From Rhodococcus ruber (GTDB lineage: Bacteria; Actinomycetota; Actinomycetes; Mycobacteriales; Mycobacteriaceae), in the NCBI RefSeq assembly GCF_027270735.1, contig NZ_JAPWIJ010000007.1, positions 186,001 through 250,000 of the forward strand: a stretch of DNA of 64,000 nucleotides, given 5' to 3'. Below the pieces are notes generated by a model, which did not search any database, was not told where the DNA came from, and was given only the letters and a program-made list of their open reading frames with translations. A program made the position numbers and the translations under genes. Below are positions 1 to 8,195 of the stretch, piece after piece (within the stretch, counting starts at the first letter, position 1; each line of letters begins with the position of its first letter).

Positions 1-1
1 T

Positions 2-1153
2 ACCGTCACCAGCGGCACACTGCCCAGTCCCTGGGCGGTGACTCTCGTACTCCTGTGGCCCCTGACACGGATCCTCCGAAAGGTATGGAGCGGGCTGGGC
101 CACGGCGAGATGCAGTCGCTCTTCGGCATCGTGATGGCCCTCGTTCCGGGTTACGCCTTGTTTTCCGCGCTGGGGCTCAAAGGAGATCTGGGAGCCTTGA
201 TCATCGGCGTTCTTCTGGCATCGCATCCGGCTTCCTCCGAGCTGTCCCGATCGTTGTTTCATGTCAAGGAACTGCTGTTGGTGGGCTTCTTCGTTTCCAT
301 CGGCCTCTCCGGGTTGCCCGATGTTCCCAGCCTCGGAGTCGCCCTGCTGATGGTGCTCCTACTGCCGCTCAAATCGGTGCTGTACCTGGTGCTGTTCGCC
401 ATGATGAAACTGCGGTATCGAACCGCGCTGCTCGCGGGATTGAGCCTGATGAACTACTCCGAATTCGGTCTGATCGTCGTCTCGGTGGGAGTGACGACCG
501 GGCTGCTGGCACCGGCGTGGCTGGTCGAGATGTCGATCGCCGTGGCGTTGAGCTTCGTCGTGTCGGCTCTGGTGAACGGCCGGGGGCACCTGATGGTGGA
601 GAAGATCGCGGCGCGGTTGCCTGATCAGGACGATCAGAGCCTGCACCCGGAGGAACGCTCCGGGGACGCGGGCGACGCCGAGGTCGTCGTGATCGGGATG
701 GGGCGTGTCGGATTCGCGGCGTATCAGCGGCTTACCGAGCACTACCGGCTCAGCGTGGTGGGGGTCGACTACGACGGTCCTCGAATTCGTCGACTCGCGG
801 AACAGGGTCTGCGAGTGCTGGAGGGGGACGCTACCGATCTCGATTTCTGGAATCAACTGCGGCACTCGGAATCCGTGCGGATCGCGGTGCTGGCAATGCC
901 ACGTCACGGAGCCAACGTCACAGCACTCGCCTGTCTCCGCGAATCCGGATTCAGCGGAACCGTCGCGGCCGTCGCCCGCTACGACGACGAAGTTCAGTGG
1001 GCCAAGGAACACGGTGTGGACATCGCGTTCAACGTCTACGCCGGTGCCGGACTGGAGCTGGCGGATCAAGTGGGACACGGTGCCCCAAGCCCCCTCGGCG
1101 ACGGAGTCGACCCCGAGTCCGACGAACCGCACATACCGGGCAACTCCAGATGA
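2..1153 (+). CDS. Cation:proton antiporter with C-terminal TrkA-N (RCK) domain, 5'-partial
   Basis: This is the last 383 residues of a monovalent cation/H+ antiporter of the CPA2 (Kef/RosB-like) type. The reading frame is open to the left edge, so the start lies outside the window. Several hydrophobic helices occupy roughly the first 190 residues. A soluble linker and a Rossmann-type TrkA-N/RCK domain follow, starting at DAEVVVIGMGRVG, the nucleotide-binding glycine motif. Such proteins exchange K+ or Na+ for protons across the membrane, with the RCK domain gating through NAD(H) or nucleotides. The ion is not decided by the sequence. The gene is convergent with the TPM lipoprotein gene to its right, 24 bp away. 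Confidence 0.88.
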   Translation, partial: TVTSGTLPSPWAVTLVLLWPLTRILRKVWSGLGHGEMQSLFGIVMALVPGYALFSALGLKGDLGALIIGVLLASHPASSELSRSLFHVKELLLVGFFVSIGLSGLPDVPSLGVALLMVLLLPLKSVLYLVLFAMMKLRYRTALLAGLSLMNYSEFGLIVVSVGVTTGLLAPAWLVEMSIAVALSFVVSALVNGRGHLMVEKIAARLPDQDDQSLHPEERSGDAGDAEVVVIGMGRVGFAAYQRLTEHYRLSVVGVDYDGPRIRRLAEQGLRVLEGDATDLDFWNQLRHSESVRIAVLAMPRHGANVTALACLRESGFSGTVAAVARYDDEVQWAKEHGVDIAFNVYAGAGLELADQVGHGAPSPLGDGVDPESDEPHIPGNSR

Positions 1154-1177
1154 GCCGGCGGGACATCGACCGATCGA

Positions 1178-2770
1178 TCAGGTACTGCCTGCCGCTCCGC
1201 CTCCTCCACCTGCACCTCCGCCCGAGGCAACAGATCCGCTACCACCGGACACGAACACTCCGGAGAACGCCGCCCAGGGGAGCACCACGGGCCCGCCCGT
1301 CGCGTATTCGGCACCCGCGGGTGATGTGAAGGCTCGCAGCGGCGTGTCATTCCCGGGGTCGGTTGCGGCCTCCAGTCGTTTGCGAAAATAAGGGGCCAAG
1401 CCGAATGCAACGATGTCGGGCAGAGCTGCATCGAGATCGACCGACTCATCGTTGTCCTTGGCGGCCTGTTTCAGTCCGTCTCGGTATGCCTCCCAGGGGC
1501 GGGAGGCGTCCAGGCCTGCGACCGAGAACCGTGAGTACACGATCGCCGTCGACAGTCCCGCAACGAAGAGTAGGGCCGATGCCACTACCGCAAGCCACAT
1601 CGTCGGGGCACCCGACGTCGCAACGGCGATTCCTCCGATCGCGACCGTTCCGCCGAGTACGCCCAGACCGGCCAGCACTGCCCGGCGTCGACCTGTGCCG
1701 TCGGCAACGAATCCGCTGGAGTGCAGTCTTTTGTCCACGAGATCTTTCGTTGCGCCGGGACCCCGCGCGACCTTCGTCAACTCGTCGCCGTGTACGACAT
1801 CGTCTTCTGCACGTTCGGCGAGCATCGACCAGACCGCCTGTTGGACATCGCCGCGGACACGGGTTCGATCGAGAAGCCTGATCCTGACTGTTCCTCTGTC
1901 GAACTTTCCCGGCTTCTTGTCCTGCTCGAAGGTGAGCGCATCGGCGGTGGCAAGCGCCAGTACGGTCCCCGGTACGCCGCTGGGCTGCGCGCTGCGGTGT
2001 ACCAGAGCGGTCGCGTACGCCGCGTCGGTGGCCTGGTCCGGTCGGACCGTGGTCGGGGATTGTTGGGAGACAGTCGGTTTCGCGCGGGTGCGAAACACCG
2101 TTACCACCACGAGCAGCCCGAGAAGCGCGATCACCGAACCGGCCCATGGCAGCCATGTCGAGCCGGGACCGTCGGCGACCCTGTCCAGGGCCGTCACTGG
2201 CGGACCGTTGCTGATGTCGGACCTCAGGCGGTCTATCCCTGCGGTCAGGCTGCCAGCGACGTCACCATCTCGCAGCGGCGGAATCAGTGCGTCCTCGACG
2301 ATGGCCTCTTGCTCGTCCCGCGGAACGCTGCCGTCGTCGTACGTGCTGCCGAGAAAAATACCCGCGCGAGCCTCGTCGACCTTTCCCGGCACCCGGTTTA
2401 TCAGGATCGCGCCCGCAGTGTCCTGGTCTACGCCTGCCGCGGACACCCATCTCTGCTGCAGGTCTTCGACCTGATCCAGCGTGTCATCGGAATCCGCATC
2501 GAGTTCACGCACGTAGGCGATCACGTCAGCACCGGTTTCGGATTTCACGTTCTCCAACTGACGCTGGATGTCCGAGATCTGCGACGGATCCAGCGAGTAA
2601 CCCGTTCGGTCGTAGACACGCTGACTCGATGTCAGCGTGTCGAAACCGGCGTCGGCCGACGAGTCGTCGGAGCAACCGACGAGGCCGAGTGCCGCGAAGA
2701 GGGCGATCAGTACCGCGGTAACCCGGCGGTTCGAGCTCCGACGACGGGATGTCTCAGTGAACGCGTCCAT
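1178..2770 (-). CDS. TPM-domain lipoprotein with C-terminal membrane region
   Basis: The 530-residue protein begins with a basic stretch, a hydrophobic helix and a lipobox ending LVGC (Cys about residue 33), so it is a predicted exported lipoprotein. Residues about 48-190 fit the TPM domain (formerly DUF477), seen in Psb32- and MOLO1-like proteins. A transmembrane helix sits near residue 210 and two more near 365-410. The last 20 residues are almost all Gly, Ser and Ala, as in other TPM/DUF2207-type membrane proteins. Its biochemical role is unknown; members are linked to envelope or membrane-protein quality functions. It appears to be a single-gene unit, with a long empty region upstream. 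Confidence 0.75.
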   Translation of the reverse strand: MDAFTETSRRRSSNRRVTAVLIALFAALGLVGCSDDSSADAGFDTLTSSQRVYDRTGYSLDPSQISDIQRQLENVKSETGADVIAYVRELDADSDDTLDQVEDLQQRWVSAAGVDQDTAGAILINRVPGKVDEARAGIFLGSTYDDGSVPRDEQEAIVEDALIPPLRDGDVAGSLTAGIDRLRSDISNGPPVTALDRVADGPGSTWLPWAGSVIALLGLLVVVTVFRTRAKPTVSQQSPTTVRPDQATDAAYATALVHRSAQPSGVPGTVLALATADALTFEQDKKPGKFDRGTVRIRLLDRTRVRGDVQQAVWSMLAERAEDDVVHGDELTKVARGPGATKDLVDKRLHSSGFVADGTGRRRAVLAGLGVLGGTVAIGGIAVATSGAPTMWLAVVASALLFVAGLSTAIVYSRFSVAGLDASRPWEAYRDGLKQAAKDNDESVDLDAALPDIVAFGLAPYFRKRLEAATDPGNDTPLRAFTSPAGAEYATGGPVVLPWAAFSGVFVSGGSGSVASGGGAGGGGGAAGST

Positions 2771-3294
2771 CGACGAATGCTAACCAGAGGTCTTGTGCGG
2801 TAGCCAGCACATTCGACCGAAGCGACAGCAAATATCGGGACAGCCGCTTAGCCTTAATTCGTCACTGTGACGAATTAAGGCTAAGCGAGCGAGTGTAGGA
2901 GAGGGCGTACCGTCCGAGCCGAAGTGAGCCGATCCCATGACAGTGGACAGACAAGGGCCGGCGGCTGCGAGAGCTGCTCACTCGATGCGCGCCACATTCC
3001 TCGTATGCATGTCGACACCGACGAGCGGAATGACATCGACTCGAAACCGAACAGTGAAGAGCTACGGCCGAATCGACAATTCGAGGGAAACTGTCCGGGT
3101 TCAGCGAACTGCACGTCGGAAGTTTTGCCGATAATCAGCATTATGTCAACTAACCTTCAGTTCCTGCATCGGATGCGCGATCCCCTGAGGCCGCGCCTTG
3201 GCCGCAGCTACCAGGTCACCGAGAAACACGCGGTGCGGGCCGGCGGCAAGTACGTCTCCCCGCGACAACGACCTCTGGTGAGTGCGGCGGCTAG
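2771..3294. other. 524-bp gap with no convincing gene
   Basis: No reading frame here has a good start, ribosome-binding site and family resemblance. Base composition is visibly less GC-rich in the first half and around 3050-3150. It contains the perfect palindrome described separately. On the minus strand about 3150-3300 a short peptide string (GPHRVFLGDLVAAA) vaguely recalls the end of flavin-reductase-like domains, so this may be decayed coding DNA. That is a guess from one motif. Confidence 0.5.
2845..2887. repeat. Perfect 43-nt palindrome (21-nt arms, 1-nt centre)
   Basis: The left arm 2845-2865 and right arm 2867-2887 are exact reverse complements around a single T at 2866. The core is TTCGTCAC-T-GTGACGAA and the outer ends read CGCTTAGCC and GGCTAAGCG. 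There is no T-run on either side, so it is not a classic intrinsic terminator. It lies 75 bp upstream of the TPM lipoprotein start and downstream of the membrane-protein gene that ends at 3295. It could be a bidirectional terminator of the U-less actinobacterial kind or a large operator. Confidence 0.85.
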
Positions 3295-3948
3295 CTAGGA
3301 GTCGGACAAAGATCGGACTGACTGATACCGGGCAAGACCGACAGTTGCGCCGAGCACGACGACTACGACTCCGATTACTACCGTGAAGACGGGCGAACTT
3401 GTGTTGAAGTTTCTCCACCACGCAATAGCGATACCTGCGCCGCTAGCGAGAACGGCCCCCACTGGAAGGAGTGCGGCAAGCCACCTCACCGTCGACGGGT
3501 TGTGAGGATCGTGGCGAAGGATGAACCACACGCAAAGAAGTGAGCACAGGTAGGCCAGCAGACCCGCCGAAGCGTAGAGCGGAAGAACAAAGGGACCAAG
3601 ATCGAAGGACCAGCGGTTGGAAAACCCTCCGACGACGAGAAGTAGGACGACCGCCGAACCCATAACGATGCCGACGAAAGAGGCCGGAACAACCAGACCG
3701 AGCCGAAGTGCGCGACCAGACACTCCTCGCTCGTCTGCCAGCTGGCGGAAGGTCCGAGTCCTGTCGTCGCCCAAGACCGTGGTCACACCGTGCCCATCAC
3801 GGTGTGCGCCTGCGAGTTCGGCTTCCAATTCGTCAAGCAGTTCGGCCCGATCGACACCGCGCACACCGCGACGTCTCCACAGGCGATTCGCCTCCCTCAA
3901 CACGTCTTGAATTCTGCTGTTCTCGACATCTGCAACAGAGGTGTTCAT
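3295..3948 (-). CDS. HAAS/DUF1700-like membrane protein partnered with PadR
   Basis: The product is 217 residues. The first 90 are charged and helical (LWRRRGVRGVDRAELLDELEAEL, split by a short acidic turn), like the HAAS-type signalling domain common next to PadR regulators. Four hydrophobic helices then span about residues 85-205. The start ATG overlaps the stop of the PadR gene by 4 bp (ATGA), so the two are translationally coupled. In such pairs the membrane protein is thought to sense or respond to envelope stress under PadR control. Its own activity is unknown. Confidence 0.65.
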   Translation of the reverse strand: MNTSVADVENSRIQDVLREANRLWRRRGVRGVDRAELLDELEAELAGAHRDGHGVTTVLGDDRTRTFRQLADERGVSGRALRLGLVVPASFVGIVMGSAVVLLLVVGGFSNRWSFDLGPFVLPLYASAGLLAYLCSLLCVWFILRHDPHNPSTVRWLAALLPVGAVLASGAGIAIAWWRNFNTSSPVFTVVIGVVVVVLGATVGLARYQSVRSLSDS

Positions 3949-4304
3949 GAGACGACCTTTCTGTTGTCGACTGAGTCGGCCGATCGAAGAAGCGAGGTGA
4001 CGCTAGAGGACACAGCAATCCATTCGGTCGTGCCGCTCTCCAATGCATCCTCTCCGATTGCGCTGAGCGAGTAATACTTCCGAGGCGGACCAGACGGAGA
4101 TGGCGATTTCACGGAGACCACGAGCCCAGTCTTTTCCAGGCGAGCAAGCAGCGGATAGGCCGATCCTCCCCCGACCAGCAGGTCTTGCTCGGCAAGTCGT
4201 CGAGTCAGTTCGTAGCCATAGACGGGCCGTTCTTTGAGTAGCGCCAGTAGACACAAGTCCAAAACCCCTCGAAGCACCAGGCTTCGCCTCTCGACAGCAC
4301 TCAT
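3945..4304 (-). CDS. PadR family transcriptional regulator
   Basis: The 119-residue protein matches the short PadR class. It has an N-terminal winged helix (LDLCLLALLKERPVYGYEL, then SAYPLLARLEKTGLV) and the beta-wing PRKYYSLSAIGEDAL, followed by a C-terminal dimer helix. The ATG at 4304 is chosen because the upstream TTG at 4340 lies inside an inverted repeat that looks like the operator. Neither start has a strong ribosome-binding site, so the mRNA may be leaderless. It forms a coupled pair with the downstream HAAS-like membrane protein and most likely represses its own operon. Confidence 0.85.
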   Translation of the reverse strand: MSAVERRSLVLRGVLDLCLLALLKERPVYGYELTRRLAEQDLLVGGGSAYPLLARLEKTGLVVSVKSPSPSGPPRKYYSLSAIGEDALESGTTEWIAVSSSVTSLLRSADSVDNRKVVS

Positions 4305-4339
4305 GCTCAACAAGGTAGCTGCTGCTAGCTTGTTGAGCA
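4304..4339. promoter_or_regulatory. Inverted repeat, probable PadR operator
   Basis: The arms TGCTCAACAAG (4304-4314) and CTTGTTGAGCA (4329-4339) are exact reverse complements with a 14-bp spacer. The repeat abuts the PadR start codon, which places it at or just upstream of the transcription start. PadR proteins typically bind such dyads to repress themselves. The link is inferred from position; no binding data exist here. Confidence 0.6.
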
Positions 4340-4666
4340 AGAGAGAGCGTCGGAAAGCCGGGCTTCACCAGTAGAAGTCTGCATATCGTTCTGGCTCAAA
4401 CCTCGTCCTGTCGCGCCATTCCGTGCACCGTCGAGTTCCATGACTTCGACGAGATCGAGTTGGACGAGATCGAGTTGATTGCCGTCCGGTGTGCGCCGGG
4501 GGTATCCCCACATCAGGCGGTGGCCGTCGATGCGTAGATCTCGGAACGGGTGGAGCGACCGCAGTTCGTTGCCGTAGGGGCGGCGCGGAGTTGCTTCCTC
4601 GAGAACGTAGTCCAGCGCGATCCCGCCTTCGACGATTCCTGACGTCTGGCCGAGAAGTACTGGCAC
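4325..4666 (-). CDS. Hypothetical protein, doubtful
   Basis: This is a 113-residue open frame with a GTG start. I do not recognise a family. The middle (YGNELRSLHPFRDLRIDGHRL) looks protein-like, and a short direct repeat gives QLDLV-QLDLV near residues 64-73. Its 3' end runs through the inverted repeat at the PadR start, which argues either for a truncated gene or against coding. It could be the remnant of a larger gene. Treat it as a weak prediction. Confidence 0.3.
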   Translation of the reverse strand: MPVLLGQTSGIVEGGIALDYVLEEATPRRPYGNELRSLHPFRDLRIDGHRLMWGYPRRTPDGNQLDLVQLDLVEVMELDGARNGATGRGLSQNDMQTSTGEARLSDALSCSTS

Positions 4667-4791
4667 AATAGGGCTTTCAAGTGTCGCGCCGTCTGCGTGA
4701 AGTGCCGCCAGATGAGAACGACCTGGCCGTCACCGTGGGATCGGTCAGCTGGTGCACCGAATGGGTCGGTATCGAATTCAGTTCGCTCGGG

Positions 4792-5631
4792 TCAGGCGGG
4801 GAAATCGGCGCTACGAGAAAGCGTTTCGTTCGATCGAATGTCGCCAAGGTTCCGTTCCAGCGCGTCGATCACGGCGTCGTACCCGCTGTTGCCAAGGATC
4901 AGCCGGCGTGGCGGCGGGCCTTGGGCCATCGCTGCGATCACCGCACGAGCACCGCGATGCGGATCGCCCGGTTGCACGCCGTTCATGCCGACGAAAGCGG
5001 CACGGACCTCGTCCAGCATGTCGTGGTATTCCGGAATCGCTTCCGCGACCGGCTCGTCGACGAATCCGACGTATGCGTTCGTACGGAAAGCCCCCGGTTC
5101 GACTGCCAACACGGAGATGCCGTACTCGGCGACCTCCTGGCGCAGCGCGTCGGTGACGGCCTCGATCGCGTACTTCGTGGCGCTGTAGTAGCCGAATCCG
5201 ACCGCCGCCAGAAGCCCAGCCACTGAGGACACATTGACGATCCACCCGCTTCCACGGGTGCGCATCCCTGGTAGCACTGCACGCGTGACGGACAGTACTG
5301 CGAAGAAATTCAGCTCGAACATCGCCCGCATCGATGCTTCGTTCATTCCCTCGATCGATCCGAACCAGCCGCGGCCGGCGTTGTTGACCAGCACGTCGAT
5401 ACCGCCGAAATGCTCTTCGGCCGCTCGTACCGCCAGCTGTACCTGTGCCGCGTCGGTGACATCCATCGGCAGGACGAGAACGCGGTCACCGTACTCATCG
5501 GCCCACGACGTGAGTTCCCCTGGACGCCGGGCGGTGAGTACCACGCGGTCCCCCGCCTCCAGCGCTACCTCGGCGTACGCCATACCGAAGCCGCCTGGTG
5601 TGCCACCGGTGATGAACCATCGTTTGCTCAT
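4792..5631 (-). CDS. Short-chain dehydrogenase/reductase (classical SDR)
   Basis: The 279-residue NAD(P)-dependent oxidoreductase has a Rossmann N-terminus with ITGGTPGGFG, NNAG at about residue 88, the catalytic serine in NVSSVAG, and YSATK carrying the Tyr and Lys of the active site. The glycine motif has one residue more than the usual TGxxxGxG. The cofactor may be NADP(H), because Arg residues (TARRPGEL) follow beta-strand 2. The substrate cannot be told. It overlaps the upstream SnoaL-like gene by 4 bp, so the two are co-translated and may act on the same small molecule. Confidence 0.88.
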   Translation of the reverse strand: MSKRWFITGGTPGGFGMAYAEVALEAGDRVVLTARRPGELTSWADEYGDRVLVLPMDVTDAAQVQLAVRAAEEHFGGIDVLVNNAGRGWFGSIEGMNEASMRAMFELNFFAVLSVTRAVLPGMRTRGSGWIVNVSSVAGLLAAVGFGYYSATKYAIEAVTDALRQEVAEYGISVLAVEPGAFRTNAYVGFVDEPVAEAIPEYHDMLDEVRAAFVGMNGVQPGDPHRGARAVIAAMAQGPPPRRLILGNSGYDAVIDALERNLGDIRSNETLSRSADFPA

Positions 5632-5972
5632 GGCTCGATCACCAACCGGTTGATCAGTGCGCCGTCCAGGGTGAAGCGATAGTGCAGATCGACAACTCCC
5701 CCTGGGAAATTGCCTTCCAGGTGCTGCGTGACGTCGACAGTCGTGCCGGTAGTGGTCGCTCCGGTGAACTCTGTCGTGTAGGTGTACTCACTCTCACTGA
5801 CCGAGGCGGTCAGCCAGGCCTCGATCTCGTCGCGGCCCGAGTGGTCGTGGCCCTCATCGGTCACCACTGCATCTGCGGTGAACACGGTGAGCGCTCGGGT
5901 GCCTTGGCGGGCGTCGAGTGCGGTCATGAACTTCTTTACGGTGTCCGGGAGTCCATCCCATTCTGTGGTCAT
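5628..5972 (-). CDS. SnoaL-like / nuclear transport factor 2-fold protein
   Basis: The 114-residue single-domain protein has the cone-shaped NTF2-like pattern: an N-terminal helix (VKKFMTALDARQGTRALTVF), TADAVVTDEGHDHSGRDEI, and then alternating strands ending HYRFTLDGALINRLVIEP. Members are small-molecule isomerases, cyclases, hydrolases or accessory binding proteins. The 4-bp overlap with the SDR gene suggests joint function. No specific reaction can be assigned. Confidence 0.8.
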   Translation of the reverse strand: MTTEWDGLPDTVKKFMTALDARQGTRALTVFTADAVVTDEGHDHSGRDEIEAWLTASVSESEYTYTTEFTGATTTGTTVDVTQHLEGNFPGGVVDLHYRFTLDGALINRLVIEP

Positions 5973-6050
5973 GCCACCACCGTGATGCCTCCCCCAGGGG
6001 GAAGGTCAATACAGGGTCGACACACCGGTGTACGTGCCCGACATTCGCCT

Positions 6051-7235
6051 TCACGTGGTCTGGGAAACACTCCCCGCGGTTGCTGGGACGGACCGCAGAA
6101 AGCACCGAGCCGACTCCAGCCGATCGGCGTCGTAGTGTGTCCATTTCGCGGCCGGCACATCCTGGCGTCCCACCTCACTGAATCCCCGTCTGCTGAAGAA
6201 ATCTGCAGCATCACCGCTGACGGTCACAGCGAACAAGTTCGCGATCCCTCGCTCGCGACAGAGATCCATCAATCCATCGATCAGTAGGCCCCCAGCGCCG
6301 AGACCGGAAAACTCTGCGACCGTGATCAAGCCCGACACCTCGCCGAATCCGGTTCCGACGTATCGGTCGACCTCGAGTCCCACAATTCCGGCCAGGTGTC
6401 CGGTGCGTAGGACCCGAGCTCCCAGCCCACCGGCCGCCATCCTCGCAATCTCGATCCGGCTGCGCCGCTTGAGAACCCCTTCGCGGACCCCCTGCGCGAC
6501 CAGCGTCTCGATCGCCGGAAAATCGTCCACCTGAAGCGATGCCAAGTGTAGGTATCGACCCTGGGTCAGGACGGTGCCGCGGCCGTCGAAGGTGAACAGC
6601 TCGAATTCGAGATCCTCTGCACGGCAGAGATTTACGCTGTAAGCACCGCCTGCAAGCGCCTCCTGTGCAGCGTGCGGGAAGTCCTCGAGCCCTCGTTCGG
6701 CCAAGTGACGGGAAAGACGCTCGCGGTGCACGTCGATATCCGCGAAGCTACGAGGCGGAGTCCCCCAGCCGCCGCCCGGATCGGTGAGCACCATTTTGGA
6801 CGCCCGGACGCTCGCAGCTACCGACCCGGCGGTGCGTGCGACGTCGGAAGCCTCGGTCCCGATCACGACGCATTCCGAGTCCGCGATGGCGAGCCACAGA
6901 CGGGCAACTGCCTCGTCGGTCCACGCGGTCGAACCGTCCATGGAAAGTCCACCGACCGCAGTAGAGGCGTCCGAAACGTATTCGGACGGAACGACAAAGA
7001 TGAACCGCGTATCCCCTGAACCGAACTCTCCCACTGTGCGGCTGACTGCGTCCAGACCCGCGGCGCTCACGACGGGTACTGCGACCACGATGGTGACCCC
7101 GCGGAACTCTTCGATGAAGAAGTCCCGCTCGGAAACAGGCACGCCACTGGAAGTCAGCTCGACCGCTGCCTCGAGCGGTGCTGCCCGCCTCGTCCTCACC
7201 GTGCGCGGACTTGCTCGAAAGTCGTCGTTCGTCAT
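6051..7235 (-). CDS. ArgA-like two-domain protein (amino-acid-kinase-like + GNAT acetyltransferase)
   Basis: The 394-residue protein resembles bacterial N-acetylglutamate synthase of the ArgA fold. Residues about 30-220 look like a degenerate amino-acid-kinase domain (KMVLTDPGGGW corresponds to the strand-turn region of that fold). The last 150 residues form a GNAT domain with GEVSGLITVAEFSGLGAGGLLIDGL split around the acetyl-CoA loop and the ArgA-like tail RRGFSEVGRQDVPAAKW. The start MTNDDF at 7235 is preferred over an in-frame upstream start because homologous sequence begins after it. Many actinobacteria make acetylglutamate with ArgJ or a short GNAT, so this may be a supplementary synthase or have another substrate. 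It is divergent from the HAD phosphatase gene. Confidence 0.6.
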   Translation of the reverse strand: MTNDDFRASPRTVRTRRAAPLEAAVELTSSGVPVSERDFFIEEFRGVTIVVAVPVVSAAGLDAVSRTVGEFGSGDTRFIFVVPSEYVSDASTAVGGLSMDGSTAWTDEAVARLWLAIADSECVVIGTEASDVARTAGSVAASVRASKMVLTDPGGGWGTPPRSFADIDVHRERLSRHLAERGLEDFPHAAQEALAGGAYSVNLCRAEDLEFELFTFDGRGTVLTQGRYLHLASLQVDDFPAIETLVAQGVREGVLKRRSRIEIARMAAGGLGARVLRTGHLAGIVGLEVDRYVGTGFGEVSGLITVAEFSGLGAGGLLIDGLMDLCRERGIANLFAVTVSGDAADFFSRRGFSEVGRQDVPAAKWTHYDADRLESARCFLRSVPATAGSVSQTT

Positions 7236-7391
7236 GATTGCTTCAGTCTGGACTGTTCCCACCGCACCCCGCAACGCGTCCGGAACTCCGCTGCGGCGTA
7301 CGCGGTAGCACGATCAACCACTCGACGACTCATCGACGTTGTTGCTTTCGACTACGTGTGGTGGCCGGCACGGACTGGCTATGCTCCGAAC

Positions 7392-8051
7392 ATGACGACA
7401 CGAGGCATCGTGTTTTTCGACATCGACGGGACGCTTGTCCCATCGATGTCCAGCGGCAGTTTTCTCGCGTCACGCTTCGGTCACCAGAAACAACTCGATC
7501 ATGCCGAGCGGCTGTATGCCACCGGTGAGCTGACAAACGAAGAGGTGAGTGTCATAGACGCCGAAGGGTGGCGTGGCATGAGCACCAGGACCGTCGAAAG
7601 GTGGCTCGATGATCTCCCACTGATCGACGGTATCGAAGAAGTGACGTCCTGGTGCCATGGCCATCGGATCGAACCGGCCCTTGCCTCGCTGGCTTGGCAG
7701 CCCGTCAGTAATTCGATCGCGCGGCGGTACGGGTTCACCGCCAATGGCGGACCGCGAGTCGGCACCTCCGAGTTCGTCTATGACGGGACGGTGGCCGAGC
7801 ACTTCGACGAATACGACAAGCGCGATCGTGCGCTCGCGCTCGCAGCCGAGCGACGTATTCCAGTGCAGCAGTGCTGCGCGATCGGTGACAGCCGGTCCGA
7901 TGTTCCGTTGTTCGAGGTTCTTCCCGCGTCGCTCGCCCTGAACGCGAGCCCAGCCGCCCGAGAGGCTGCCACCGCAGCGATAGCCACCCAGGATCTGACC
8001 GCAGTCATACCTTGGCTGGAGGCGTGGGAACGCGGACTCGACCGATCCTGA
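7392..8051 (+). CDS. HAD-superfamily phosphatase (HAD-IB, SerB-like)
   Basis: The 219-residue hydrolase carries HAD motif I as FFDIDGTLV near the N-terminus, a lysine motif around DEYDKRDRAL, and motif III/IV as CAIGDSRSDVPLF. The helical cap between motif I and the core is of the IB type found in phosphoserine phosphatase-like enzymes. It should be a cytosolic Mg2+-dependent phosphomonoesterase; the substrate is unknown. The ATG at 7392 is chosen because motif I normally lies within about ten residues of the start. Confidence 0.82.
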   Translation: MTTRGIVFFDIDGTLVPSMSSGSFLASRFGHQKQLDHAERLYATGELTNEEVSVIDAEGWRGMSTRTVERWLDDLPLIDGIEEVTSWCHGHRIEPALASLAWQPVSNSIARRYGFTANGGPRVGTSEFVYDGTVAEHFDEYDKRDRALALAAERRIPVQQCCAIGDSRSDVPLFEVLPASLALNASPAAREAATAAIATQDLTAVIPWLEAWERGLDRS

Positions 8052-8195
8052 TCAGCGATCTTCGGACAGAGCCCGGCTCGCCGCAACGGAAGCTGCTCGT
8101 GTGCCTGGTACCGGCGACCAATTGATGACGACGTCAACAGGCTCCAAGGGTCAGGATAGGTGCCGCCGATGACGCCTGCGCGATATTCTCTGCCT

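Noticed and set aside
2881..3141. Minus-strand 86-codon frame beginning next to the large palindrome
   Set aside because: It ends within the palindrome, has no ribosome-binding site or family resemblance, and its composition is not distinct from its surroundings.
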